DNA of 42,715 nucleotides from Candidatus Peribacteria bacterium (GTDB taxonomy: Bacteria; Patescibacteriota; Gracilibacteria; UBA1369; LOWO2-01-FULL-3), in assembly GCA_943356465.1 (NCBI GenBank), contig CALREX010000007.1, forward strand, positions 1 through 42,715, read 5' to 3'. Position 1 is the stretch's first letter; every line of letters starts with the position of its first letter. This document shows, piece after piece, positions 8,250 to 16,948 of this stretch. Made by a program: the position numbers and the translations under genes. Under the pieces are notes generated by a model, which saw only the letters and a list, made by a program, of their open reading frames with translations, ran no database searches and was not told the DNA's origin.

Positions 8250-8966
8250 ATGTCGGAAGACCGCAAAAAACAAGTACTGCAAGCCATTATCAATCATTTC
8301 ATCCAGACCGCTGAACCAGTCGGATCAAACACGATTTTGATAAGTTACAAATTTCACGTATCCCCTGCAACCATCAGAAATGACATGATGGAGCTCGAAA
8401 ACGAAGGATATATCTCTCAACCACACACGTCCGCAGGAAGAGTACCGACAGACAAAGCATACAGACTTTTTGTAGACGAAATGGCCGACTACGAAAAAGC
8501 CCGAAAAGAAGCCCTAAAAACTCTCGCGCTTATCCAAGGGAAATACGCAGCGGAAAAAGTCAGAGAAAATCTTCACGATGCAGTTTCAGTGCTTTCCAGA
8601 GCCACAAATCAAGTGAGCTTTTCAACAACTCCAGACAATCCACGAACATTTTTTTTGGGAATGAGTAACGCATTTCTTCAACCGGAATTTGCAAACAATC
8701 CTATAAATGCCAGCGAAGTTTTCGAAGTTCTTGAAAGAAGCGACAAATTCGTAAAAACTCTCGCAAATCTTGATATTTCAGATCAAATAAAAGTATTCAT
8801 CGGAGACGAAAATATTATTCCGCAGGCACAATCTTGCAGCATCATCGTAACAAAATATCACAAAAACGGATTCGACGGATTCATGGGAATCCTCGGCCCA
8901 AAACGCATGAACTATGCATTTAACATCGTGATTTTGGAAGAAATTAAAAAACTTTTAGAACAATAA
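8250..8966 (+). CDS. hrcA: Heat-inducible transcription repressor HrcA (short form)
   Basis: A 238-residue HrcA. The N-terminal winged helix includes the conserved VSPATIRNDMMELENEGYISQPHTSAGRVPTDKAYR block (about residues 36-70). The C-terminal region ends in the family's SIIVTKYHKNGF...GILGPKRMNY stretch. Usual length is about 340, so roughly 100 residues of the middle/GAF-like region are missing although both ends are intact; this looks like a compact natural form rather than a truncation. HrcA binds CIRCE elements and represses chaperone genes. A degenerate CIRCE lies over its own promoter and a perfect one over dnaK's. grpE follows after 12 bases. Confidence 0.92.
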   Translation: MSEDRKKQVLQAIINHFIQTAEPVGSNTILISYKFHVSPATIRNDMMELENEGYISQPHTSAGRVPTDKAYRLFVDEMADYEKARKEALKTLALIQGKYAAEKVRENLHDAVSVLSRATNQVSFSTTPDNPRTFFLGMSNAFLQPEFANNPINASEVFEVLERSDKFVKTLANLDISDQIKVFIGDENIIPQAQSCSIIVTKYHKNGFDGFMGILGPKRMNYAFNIVILEEIKKLLEQ

Positions 8967-8978
8967 TTTTTACTTAAA

Positions 8979-9545
8979 ATGGCTGACAAAAAAGACGACA
9001 AAAATCAGAAAAACGAGAAAGTTGATTTAAAAAAGAAACTCGAAGAAGCGCAGAAAGAAGCCGAAAAACTTGACGAGGCTATTTCAAGCGAACAAGGTTC
9101 AGACACAACTCAGTCAGATGAACTTTCACAAATGACAGAAACCGCAAAACGCACGATGGCGGATTTCCAAAACTACAAAAGACGAGTTGAAGAAGAAAAA
9201 AAATCTTGGGCGATTTTTGCAAATCTAGAATTGATAAAAAATCTTTTACCAATTTTTGACAACTTCAAAAGAGCGCAGACACATGCGCCAAAAGACGCAA
9301 ACGAAGAGACCCTGAAGTGGCTTCAAGGAATCGGAATGTCTATAAACCAACTTGAGAAATTACTTCAAGATTTCGGCGTCAAAAAAATCGAAGCCCTTGG
9401 TCAAAAATTCAATCCGGACTTCCACGAAGCCCTAGCCCAAGACAAAGGCGAAAAAGACATCGTCATAGAAGAACTCGACGCCGGCTACATGATGGGCGAC
9501 AAAGTCCTAAGACATGCCAAAGTGAAGGTAGGAAACGGGGAATAA
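8979..9545 (+). CDS. grpE: Nucleotide exchange factor GrpE
   Basis: A 188-residue GrpE, the ADP-release factor for DnaK. Residues 1-60 are a highly charged, probably disordered tail. Residues 45-100 form the long dimer helix (TAKRTMADFQNYKRRVEEEKK). The C-terminal beta domain carries the family signature NPDFHEALAQ and ends GYMMGDKVLRHAKVKVG. It is in an operon with hrcA (12-base gap) and therefore under the degenerate CIRCE site. Its stop lies 5 bases from the end of the opposing fusion gene, leaving no room for an intergenic terminator. Confidence 0.95.
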   Translation: MADKKDDKNQKNEKVDLKKKLEEAQKEAEKLDEAISSEQGSDTTQSDELSQMTETAKRTMADFQNYKRRVEEEKKSWAIFANLELIKNLLPIFDNFKRAQTHAPKDANEETLKWLQGIGMSINQLEKLLQDFGVKKIEALGQKFNPDFHEALAQDKGEKDIVIEELDAGYMMGDKVLRHAKVKVGNGE

Positions 9546-9549
9546 GGTT

Positions 9550-12500
9550 TTACTCCTGCACCCTGCTTATTAGGGGTCTATTTGGATTAGCAGAAAGAGC
9601 TTTATCTATCACCATAGCAATCTTTGCAGCTACAGCTACAACAGTTTTTATGGTCATATTTGGGGAAGCATAAAGACGGAGTGTCTCTTTAGAGTAAGGC
9701 CCATATCCACCACCAAGCTCAGCAATATCAGTTGCATCATGCCTGATTGCACCTTGATCTCGATCCACGGCTGTAGCATGAAGAAGCACGTCAGAACGAT
9801 CTCTCGAATCATGAACTGCATAAGAAAGATGTTTCACTTCAGCAGAAGAAGTCGGCGCACGATTTCCATTATCTGTTTCATAATCAGACAAAAGAGCAGC
9901 GGACAAAAGACGAATTTTCTGCTTTGTTTCAAATGCAATATGGTCAATTCCACCCCTTAAAATAAAATCATCGAGCGCTCTTTCAACTTGCAAAATTCCC
10001 CTCAAATTATGAAATTTTCCAGCTTTAGCTTCTTCAAGCATCTTCACAAAAGTGCCATACTGCGGAGCTTCAGGTAAAGCAACTTGTTTTTTACCTTTTA
10101 CATTAGGATTTCTTTCGGAATGATATTCTTGAGCCCTCCTCATAGCACGAGGAGAAACAACCATAAAACCAATACCGGAAGGTACTCCAAAAAATTTTTG
10201 GAAAGATCCAAAATAAATATCCATGTCTTCAAAAGTTCTGGAAACAGCTCCAGCCTCAGAAGTACCATCAACAATTTTTAAAATACTTGGATCAAGCCTC
10301 TTAGAAAGCGCTGAAACATCAGCCTGTACGCCAGTTGAAGTTTCATGACCTGTCATAAAAAATCCACAATTTGATTCTCGAAGAGATCTAGGCTGGTTAC
10401 TCCTCACCTCGCCAACAACAGTATCCATTCTACTATTCGGCCCTGTTCCCCATCTCATTTGAATATTTTTAACCTTGGATCCTGGTTTTGAAAATTTACC
10501 AACAACAGACTGTTGCCTATCACCAAAAGCCCCCATACTAAGCACAATAGAATGATCCAGCCCAAGACTTGCCACAATTTGCTCCATAGATTGAGTGGCC
10601 GAACCACTAAAAAATATTTCGTAATCTTTCGGAATTTGTAAAAATTCACGAAGCTTGGCCTTAACAGCTTCAACTTTTGCTATTCTAGTTTCAATACTGG
10701 CAACACGGAACGAATCAGCAGAAGCATTTATCTCTTTAGCATTTTTTATAATATCAGGATGTATTTGAGAAGGACCTGGATTAAAAGTAACAAAACTTTC
10801 CTGTTTTTGAAGTTTTTCAGCATCAACTTGAGGAGAAATATCTCTAGTCTGTCCATTCATTTCCGCAAGCGCAAGACCCAGTTCAGCAATAACCTGCATT
10901 TTCGGAGTCTCAATCGTAGAATGAGGCATCTTATTTAAACCGTCAAAAGCATGAACATATCCAACATTATTCCCTTTCTTGGCTAGCTCTCTCGAATACT
11001 TCACGGCAGCCATAGAAGTAATAATAATTCCCATTTCTCCGCCCGTCCCAAAAGATTCAGCACTATAAACAACAACATCAGCTTTTTTCCTGTCTTCAAC
11101 AGAAATAGCCACAGAACCATCAATACATAAAACCTTCTTCATACCCGCAAATCTTTCATCATCAAGAGCTTTTGTGTCAGACAAAACAACAGTAGAAACA
11201 CCTTTCAAATCAGCAGAATCAGAACTCCTCAAATCCGCTACCTTTCCTCCATTTTTATAATCAGTAAGACTAACAAGCGCCATATGCAAAGCTTTTTCCG
11301 GAGACTGCGCATAAAAAATTCTGTCATCAAAATCAAGATTAAAATAATCACGCAAAAGACCAATAACTTCAGTAAAAACATTCATGGCTTCCGGACTTCT
11401 GTGAGAATTTTGACACCAAAGAGTAATAGATTTTGCAAGTCTTGCCCGCAAAGAAGGATTTTCATGTACACCCTCATCGGCCGCAAAATAATTCAAAAGT
11501 CCTCCAGGCATTCTTATAGGACGCGCATGAAGTTTAAATTTATCATTTCTTGCACCAAAAGTAGCACCACCATATTGTTCAATATAATCAAAAATATCCG
11601 CCGCTTCTTGAGGTTTCTTCTCTTCCAAAAACCTCGTATACTCGGTGGAAGAAACATTTCCTTTTTCCCCAGCCGCAATAGTAATTCCAGATTCTCCATC
11701 AAGAGAAATCAACCCTTCATACATCTTAGCAAGACGACCTTCCAAAAATGCCATATTTTCAGCAGCTCTACTCTGATGATCCTGTTCCTTCAATGGGAAA
11801 GTTACACGAATATGTGCATCGACTCCTCCCCCGCCAATTTTATCACTATTTCCGGGATAATTATGTCCATAAATATAAATCTGGGCATCACGGGCATCAG
11901 CATCTTGAACATAAGCATGATAAATAGCCCAAATTTTTTGGTAAGCAATTTTCGCCATTGCAGGATCTTGAAGAGAAACCTTCAAATTTAAATCAGTCGA
12001 TTTTGTAGGACCTTCTTTTTTTGATTCTCTTGCCGCAACAGCAACGCCTTCTCTTGCCTTTCTGAAATCATTCATATCTCCATCACTAAATGGAATAACT
12101 CCATCAATATTTCCATCATCATCGACAGGCAAGAGACCTGTACCAACGAATTCTCTTAAATCATCAACAAATTCACCTTGAGAAATATCCGTCTCTTCAT
12201 ACAAACGTCCAAGATATTCTTCCAATTGTACACGCGGCATCGAGGTACGACCATTTATCATAAGCCCTGTTTCACATCTTCTATCCCTCATAAATTGCAA
12301 CATAGAACCAACCCCACCTTTTCCATCAGCACCTTCCTTCATCATATCAAAAGTAGCATGAATACCTTTTCTAGTGACAATCTCAAATCCCTTAACATGT
12401 AAATTTTTATCATGTTTTCCACGTAAAATTCCGTCACCTACTGCACCTTGCACATTACGTTTCTCAGATTCTGTGAATTTTCCCATCGCAGCCATAAAAC

Positions 12501-13308
12501 TCGGGAAAGCCTCAGTCAAACCATGCTCAAGACTTCCGGGAAAAGGAATAAAAAGTCCAAATTCATAAGGTTGTTCCTTCACAATTTCCATATCAACTTC
12601 TGAAATTGCACCAGCAAGACCACCAAGTCCAACCTGTCTTTTCGCCTCCTGTCCTTTCAAATGATGAATTTTTCCATCTTTATCAATAACAATAAGTCCA
12701 TGTAAATTAAATCCTGCATCCTCTCTCACAGGCCCCTGCCCTCCAGTTGCAACAACAGCAGCAATACGGGCAGAATCACGAGTAGTAAGATCAAGATAAA
12801 TACTATGACCCTTACCAAGATGCTTTACCAATTCATCATTGATGTCATCCGGAATCGTCCCACCCCAAACCTGAACCCTATTAGGAACTCCGGCACTCTT
12901 GCTCTTTAAAATTCTTCCTTGTCCTTTTAAAATAGAAATCGTTTCATAAACATTTCCATCAACCTCGATTTTTTCAAATTCATCAGGTCTTCCCTCTCCG
13001 TCTATCTTTATACCAACCCATCCTTTAAGCCCGTGTGTCGCAGCAGACTTAAAAGCGCTTACAGCGCTTGTCAAAGACCCAATCGGCATCACGCCATAAC
13101 CCATTTCCTTTGCAATTTCAACAATTGTTGCTATATCGGATGTAGATTTAACATTACAAGTACATTCCACTTCAACTCTATTTCCACCATCATCAAGAAG
13201 AGGATCGTTAGAATGAAAAATCCCAGCTTGTTCAAGTGCCTCTATCATATTCTTAGGAACTTTGGTCTCTATATCTGCATTTCCTAAATCAGGAACATCA
13301 TTTGCCAT
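9550..13308 (-). CDS. FAD-linked oxidase / degenerate PLP-fold / class V aminotransferase fusion protein
   Basis: A 1252-residue protein with three parts. Residues about 45-240 resemble the FAD_binding_4 fold (VMPIGSLTS, VVATGGQGPVREDAGFNLHGLIVID). Residues about 290-595 resemble FAD_oxidase_C of the glycolate/D-lactate/2-hydroxyglutarate oxidase family, including a modified GEKGNVSSTEY in place of GEHGIG. Residues 600-820 look like a class V aminotransferase fold (NSHRSPEAMNVF, IDGSV) whose PLP lysine position reads YSAESFG, with no lysine. Residues 838-1245 form a second, intact class V domain: FNPGPSQIHP, HETSTGV (988-994), Asp1014 in IVDGTSE and PLP Lys1038 in SFQKFFG. Oxidation of a 2-hydroxyacid followed by transamination is a reasonable guess (glycolate to glycine, or a serine route), but the substrate is inferred. 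It lies opposite to and between grpE and dnaK. Confidence 0.8.
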   Translation of the reverse strand: MANDVPDLGNADIETKVPKNMIEALEQAGIFHSNDPLLDDGGNRVEVECTCNVKSTSDIATIVEIAKEMGYGVMPIGSLTSAVSAFKSAATHGLKGWVGIKIDGEGRPDEFEKIEVDGNVYETISILKGQGRILKSKSAGVPNRVQVWGGTIPDDINDELVKHLGKGHSIYLDLTTRDSARIAAVVATGGQGPVREDAGFNLHGLIVIDKDGKIHHLKGQEAKRQVGLGGLAGAISEVDMEIVKEQPYEFGLFIPFPGSLEHGLTEAFPSFMAAMGKFTESEKRNVQGAVGDGILRGKHDKNLHVKGFEIVTRKGIHATFDMMKEGADGKGGVGSMLQFMRDRRCETGLMINGRTSMPRVQLEEYLGRLYEETDISQGEFVDDLREFVGTGLLPVDDDGNIDGVIPFSDGDMNDFRKAREGVAVAARESKKEGPTKSTDLNLKVSLQDPAMAKIAYQKIWAIYHAYVQDADARDAQIYIYGHNYPGNSDKIGGGGVDAHIRVTFPLKEQDHQSRAAENMAFLEGRLAKMYEGLISLDGESGITIAAGEKGNVSSTEYTRFLEEKKPQEAADIFDYIEQYGGATFGARNDKFKLHARPIRMPGGLLNYFAADEGVHENPSLRARLAKSITLWCQNSHRSPEAMNVFTEVIGLLRDYFNLDFDDRIFYAQSPEKALHMALVSLTDYKNGGKVADLRSSDSADLKGVSTVVLSDTKALDDERFAGMKKVLCIDGSVAISVEDRKKADVVVYSAESFGTGGEMGIIITSMAAVKYSRELAKKGNNVGYVHAFDGLNKMPHSTIETPKMQVIAELGLALAEMNGQTRDISPQVDAEKLQKQESFVTFNPGPSQIHPDIIKNAKEINASADSFRVASIETRIAKVEAVKAKLREFLQIPKDYEIFFSGSATQSMEQIVASLGLDHSIVLSMGAFGDRQQSVVGKFSKPGSKVKNIQMRWGTGPNSRMDTVVGEVRSNQPRSLRESNCGFFMTGHETSTGVQADVSALSKRLDPSILKIVDGTSEAGAVSRTFEDMDIYFGSFQKFFGVPSGIGFMVVSPRAMRRAQEYHSERNPNVKGKKQVALPEAPQYGTFVKMLEEAKAGKFHNLRGILQVERALDDFILRGGIDHIAFETKQKIRLLSAALLSDYETDNGNRAPTSSAEVKHLSYAVHDSRDRSDVLLHATAVDRDQGAIRHDATDIAELGGGYGPYSKETLRLYASPNMTIKTVVAVAAKIAMVIDKALSANPNRPLISRVQE

Positions 13309-13352
13309 ATAAAAAAGTTATATTTACCCGCTTTTGAACAAACAGGAAATGG

Positions 13353-13382
13353 ATAATAAGTTAAGCACAGCACATTCGTCAA
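13353..13382 (-). promoter_or_regulatory. Promoter for the FAD/PLP fusion gene
   Basis: On the minus strand TTGACG (13382-13377), 18 bases, TATTAT (13358-13353), 45 bases before the ATG at 13308. It is divergent from the dnaK promoter; the two -35 boxes are about 12 bases apart, so HrcA binding at CIRCE might also affect it. Confidence 0.6.
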
Positions 13383-13394
13383 CGAAAATTTCTC

Positions 13395-13435
13395 TTGACC
13401 ATTCTTTTTTAGCACTCTATAATTACGAGTGCTAA
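13395..13435 (+). promoter_or_regulatory. dnaK promoter with perfect CIRCE operator
   Basis: TTGACC (13395-13400), 17 bases, TATAAT (13418-13423). The -10 box lies within the nine-base spacer of a perfect CIRCE element, TTAGCACTC-N9-GAGTGCTAA (13409-13435). HrcA bound here would block RNA polymerase directly. Confidence 0.97.
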
Positions 13436-13489
13436 TAACGACGATGACCATAAACATCGTAATCACATAAAAATTTAACTTTAAAAAAC

Positions 13490-15484
13490 ATGTCAAAAAT
13501 AATAGGTATCGACTTAGGAACAACAAATTCCTGTGTTGCAGTAATGGAAGGAGGCGAAGCGATCGTCATCCCAAACTCTGAAGGTGGACGTACAACTCCA
13601 TCAATTGTTGCGATCAAAGACGGCGAAAGACGCGTCGGAATTTCAGCAAAAAACCAATCAGTCACAAATCCTGAAAACACGATCTACTCAGCAAAACGTT
13701 TCATTGGTCGCCAATTCGGCGAATCTACAACTGACATAAAAAGAGTTTCATACAAAACAGTAAAAGGAGGAGATGGAGAAGTAGAAATAATTCTTGATGG
13801 AAAACAAAGAAGACCTGCCGAAATTTCCGCAATGGTCCTTCAAAAACTAAAAGCAGACGCAGAAGCGTACCTTGGATATGAAGTAAAAGAAGCGGTCATC
13901 ACAGTTCCTGCATACTTCAACGATTCTCAAAGACAAGCCACAAAGGACGCCGGAAAAATCGCCGGACTTGATGTAAAAAGAATCATAAACGAACCGACTG
14001 CCGCAGCACTTGCATACGGAGTTGATAAAAAAGGAGGTGAAAAGAAAGTCGCAGTCTACGACTTTGGTGGAGGAACTTTCGACATCTCTATTTTGGAGCT
14101 TGGAGAAGGCGTTTTCCAAGTAAAATCTACAAACGGAAACACTCAACTTGGAGGAGATGATTTGGATGCAAGAGTCGCAAAATGGCTAGTAGATGAATAC
14201 AAAAAACAATACGGCGCAGACATTTCTACGGATAAATTGGCAATGCAAAGAATCAAAGAGTCGGCAGAAAAGGCAAAAATCGAACTATCATCTTTGCACG
14301 AAACTACAATTTCACTTCCATATATCACTGTCGACAAAGACGGTCCAAAAAACTTTGAAGCAAAATTAACTCGTTCAAAACTTGAGGATTTGGTTATGGA
14401 CTTGATTGAATTAACAGAAGAACCATGCCGAAAAGCGATGGAAGATGCGAAAATTTTCGAAAGCGACATTGACGAAATTATCCTTGTTGGAGGTATGACT
14501 CGTATGCCGGCTATCCAAGAAAAAGTAAAATCAATCTTCGGAAAAGAGCCTAGCAGAGGATCAAATCCTGATGAAGTCGTTGCACTTGGTGCGGCTATCC
14601 AAGGAGGAATTTTGCAAGGAGACTCCAACGTAAAAGACATTTTGTTGGTCGACGTGACTCCCCTTTCACTTGGAATCGAAACACTTGGTGGAGTTAACAC
14701 AATTTTGATTGAAAGAAATTCAGCGATCCCTACATCAAAATCACAAGTTTTCTCAACAGCCGCCGACAATCAAACATCTGTGGAAATCCATGTTGTCCAG
14801 GGTGAACGTCCGATGGCAATTGATAATAAATCACTTGGAAAATTCGTACTCGACGGAATCCCACCGGCTCCACGAGGAATGCCACAAGTTGAAGTTTCAT
14901 TCGACATCGATTCAAACGGAATTTTGAATGTAAAAGCGATGGATAAAGCCACAAATAAAACACAGCACATCACGATCGCCGGAAGCTCAAACATGAGCAA
15001 AGAAGAGGTCGAACAAAGACGCAAAGAAGCTGAAAAATACGCAGAAGAAGACAAGAAAAAGAAGGAAATGATTGAGATGAAAAACCAAGCAGAAAGCCTG
15101 ATAATTCAATCCGAAAAAGCGATCAAAGATGCCGGAGATAAAGTCTCTGACGAACTTACAAAACCAATCAAAGAAAAGATTGAAACTTTGAAAAAAGTTT
15201 TGGAAAACAAAGATGCTTCAGTCGAAGAAATCAAAACACCTTACGAAGATTTGAGCCAAGAGATCCAAAAAATCGGTGCTGAGCTATACAAGAACGCCCA
15301 AGCCAGCGGAGCCCCTGCAGGCGCAGAAGGCAGCGAACCTAGCCACGACGCAGGTGGAACAGAAAATGCCGACGATGACGTCAAAGTCTACAAAAAAGGT
15401 GACAAAAAGAAAGGCAAAAAAGGTGCTGATGATGTAGTGGAAGCGGAAGTTGTGGATGAAGAGAAAGAGGACAAGGAGGACTAA
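13490..15484 (+). CDS. dnaK: Chaperone protein DnaK (Hsp70)
   Basis: A full-length 664-residue Hsp70. The ATPase domain carries [17 protein letters not shown] at the N-terminus, [22 protein letters not shown], the [13 protein letters not shown] phosphate loop and [13 protein letters not shown]. The substrate domain follows from about residue 390 ([14 protein letters not shown]). The C-terminal 60 residues are a charged Lys/Asp/Glu-rich tail. It refolds and protects proteins with GrpE and a J-protein; no dnaJ lies in this window. Expression is controlled by a perfect CIRCE operator, separate from the hrcA-grpE unit. The ATG has no Shine-Dalgarno sequence. Confidence 0.98.
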   Translation: MSKIIGIDLGTTNSCVAVMEGGEAIVIPNSEGGRTTPSIVAIKDGERRVGISAKNQSVTNPENTIYSAKRFIGRQFGESTTDIKRVSYKTVKGGDGEVEIILDGKQRRPAEISAMVLQKLKADAEAYLGYEVKEAVITVPAYFNDSQRQATKDAGKIAGLDVKRIINEPTAAALAYGVDKKGGEKKVAVYDFGGGTFDISILELGEGVFQVKSTNGNTQLGGDDLDARVAKWLVDEYKKQYGADISTDKLAMQRIKESAEKAKIELSSLHETTISLPYITVDKDGPKNFEAKLTRSKLEDLVMDLIELTEEPCRKAMEDAKIFESDIDEIILVGGMTRMPAIQEKVKSIFGKEPSRGSNPDEVVALGAAIQGGILQGDSNVKDILLVDVTPLSLGIETLGGVNTILIERNSAIPTSKSQVFSTAADNQTSVEIHVVQGERPMAIDNKSLGKFVLDGIPPAPRGMPQVEVSFDIDSNGILNVKAMDKATNKTQHITIAGSSNMSKEEVEQRRKEAEKYAEEDKKKKEMIEMKNQAESLIIQSEKAIKDAGDKVSDELTKPIKEKIETLKKVLENKDASVEEIKTPYEDLSQEIQKIGAELYKNAQASGAPAGAEGSEPSHDAGGTENADDDVKVYKKGDKKKGKKGADDVVEAEVVDEEKEDKED

Positions 15485-15503
15485 AGGGAACAACAAATAA
15501 AAT

Positions 15504-16091
15504 ATGTCTACAACCAAAATAGAAGGATCAACTCTTGTAAACAGTCCTATAATCACGGATTCACACAACATCTCCACAAGAGAAAAAACTAAAAAGAAAA
15601 AATCTTTTTGGTACAACCCTTGGACCATCGGAATTACGACAGTTATACTTAGCGCAATTCTTGGGATAATATTTGATAATCCATTCCAAATGTCAAAAGT
15701 TAACATTCAAGATTCACAATTACAAAACAGCCCAGTAATAAATGAATCACCAGGAGCAAAAGTAAATTATAATCTTCTAAATTTTTTTACAGACAAAGAC
15801 TCATTTGACGAGGCTACAGGCATCAAAGATCCGTTAGGAATATACCTAAACGGTAAAAAAGTTGGAACAGTAATAAATCCAACATTTAACGAAGCAAAAA
15901 AAACTTTTGTATTTGAAGAAGTAAGGTTTAGTCAACCAATACCAAACAATGACTTATCTTATCTTGCTTCAGAATTTCAATTCAACAAATATACAATTAA
16001 AGGAAACCACATTGATTCAGCCCTAAACACAGGATTTTCGCCAATCATAAAAAACATGCAAGGCTCAATTCTTGATGATACGAAACAATGA
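15504..16091 (+). CDS. Hypothetical single-pass membrane protein
   Basis: A 195-residue protein I do not recognise. Residues 1-38 are polar with a basic stretch (TREKTKKKK). One membrane segment lies at about 42-60 (TIGITTVILSAILGIIF), and the remaining 135 residues are polar and strand-rich. The positive-inside rule puts the N-terminus in the cytoplasm and the C-terminal domain outside. It ends in TGA, rare in this window, and the ATGA overlap with the next gene (DUF1643) indicates translational coupling. It starts 19 bases after dnaK. The A/T-richer codons and lack of recognisable homology fit an accessory gene. Confidence 0.65.
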   Translation: MSTTKIEGSTLVNSPIITDSHNISTREKTKKKKSFWYNPWTIGITTVILSAILGIIFDNPFQMSKVNIQDSQLQNSPVINESPGAKVNYNLLNFFTDKDSFDEATGIKDPLGIYLNGKKVGTVINPTFNEAKKTFVFEEVRFSQPIPNNDLSYLASEFQFNKYTIKGNHIDSALNTGFSPIIKNMQGSILDDTKQ

Positions 16092-16633
16092 CCACACACT
16101 GGATCTATTCCAAAACCTCCAACAACAAAGCAAGATTTTTACTTGGGGAAAAAGGTAACAGAACTTTAATCTGTATTGGCATAAATCCAAGCACCGCTGA
16201 ACCTGACAATTTAGATAGAACCTTGGCAGTTGTAAAAAGATTTTCTCGTGATTTGGAATACGATTCATGGCTTATGTTAAACGTATATCCGCAAAGAGCC
16301 ACATATCCAAACAATTTGGATATAGAAATTAATAACGATTATCATTCAGAAAATTTAAAACAAATTGAAACTTTCTTGAATACTGGAAAATTTGATATTT
16401 GGGCGGCATGGGGAACAAACATAAATAAAAGAAAATATTTATTTCAATGTTTAAAAGATATCGTTTCCATAACTAAAAAACATTCAATAAAGTGGCACAC
16501 AATTGGTGGAAAAAGCAAAGAAGGTCATCCACATCATCCATTGTATTTAAACAAAAATTCAAAACTAGATTCATTTGATATTGATAAATATTTAATTTTA
16601 CAAAAACTTTATCTTTTTTTAACAAAAATTTAA
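16088..16633 (+). CDS. DUF1643 family protein
   Basis: A 181-residue protein with the DUF1643 pattern: ICIGINPSTAEPDNLDRTLAVVKRFS near the N-terminus, LMLNVYPQRATYPNNL, then AAWGTN and a C-terminal IGGKSKEGHPHHPLYL segment. The biochemical role of this family is unknown; it is often found in phage and accessory regions. The start overlaps the preceding stop (ATGA). It is noticeably AT-rich at the 3' end, ends in TAA and is followed by a structured RNA locus rather than a gene. Confidence 0.8.
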   Translation: MTTHWIYSKTSNNKARFLLGEKGNRTLICIGINPSTAEPDNLDRTLAVVKRFSRDLEYDSWLMLNVYPQRATYPNNLDIEINNDYHSENLKQIETFLNTGKFDIWAAWGTNINKRKYLFQCLKDIVSITKKHSIKWHTIGGKSKEGHPHHPLYLNKNSKLDSFDIDKYLILQKLYLFLTKI

Positions 16634-16656
16634 TCTCCGCCTGTTACATTCACCTC

Positions 16657-16748
16657 GACTGTTAAAATGGGACTAGGATGGTTCCGCAGGTAGGGTCGAC
16701 ACCTGCCTTGCCGGGGTTCGATTCCCCGTAGCTCCACATCTAACAGTC
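16657..16748 (+). ncRNA. Compact tRNA-like/tmRNA-like RNA with extended acceptor stem
   Basis: The core (16669-16736) can be drawn as a small cloverleaf. GGGACTA (16669-16675) pairs with TAGCTCC (16729-16735). GGA-TGGT-TCC is at 16676-16685. A six-base stem, GCAGGT/ACCTGC, has a nine-base loop (16686-16706). CTTGC acts as a variable loop. A perfect T arm follows, CGGGG-TTCGATT-CCCCG (16712-16728). Outside it, GACTGTTA (16657-16664) pairs with TAACAGTC (16741-16748). No canonical seven-base anticodon loop fits without shortening the D arm, and CCA is not encoded. The ends resemble those of tmRNA (3' AGCTCCA; 5' GG-TTCCGCAGG compared with GGTTTCGACAGG) but no mRNA-like region lies between. It could be a novel RNA, a deleted tmRNA or a tRNA remnant. 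Confidence 0.5.
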
Positions 16749-16750
16749 AA

Positions 16751-16785
16751 AGAGCCCTTCCACACAATGTGAGAGGGCTCTTTTC
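16751..16785 (+). terminator. Rho-independent terminator after the tRNA-like RNA
   Basis: AGAGCCCT (16751-16758) pairs with AGGGCTCT (16774-16781), with further CACA/TGTG pairing inside, followed by TTTTCT. Placed two bases after the extended stem of the RNA, it supports a discrete transcript. Confidence 0.85.
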
Positions 16786-16881
16786 TAAAATGCTCGCTAG
16801 GCAGGATCGACACCACAAATATTATACAAAAAACACCAAAAAAATTCAACAAGCACGCAAGAAAGAAGCTCTCCACCAATT

Positions 16882-16924
16882 TGTGGCTTATTCAATTGCC
16901 ACACCAAAAATTCCGGCATATGAT
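16882..16924 (+). promoter_or_regulatory. Promoter with inverted repeat before the 59-codon ORF
   Basis: TTGCCA (16896-16901), 17 bases, TATGAT (16919-16924), 24 bases before the ATG at 16949. A six-base inverted repeat, TGTGGC (16882-16887) and GCCACA (16898-16903), overlaps the -35 and could be an operator. Confidence 0.55.
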
Positions 16925-16948
16925 ATCTAGGACATTAACCATAATCAT

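Noticed and set aside
14143-14769. Long minus-strand open frame (208 codons) opposite dnaK
   Set aside because: Shadow of dnaK; no independent start, promoter or recognisable domain.
16673-16879. Minus-strand open frame with CGATGNRTP-type text
   Set aside because: It is the antisense translation of the T arm and stem of the tRNA-like RNA, a common artefact, and has no start context or homology.
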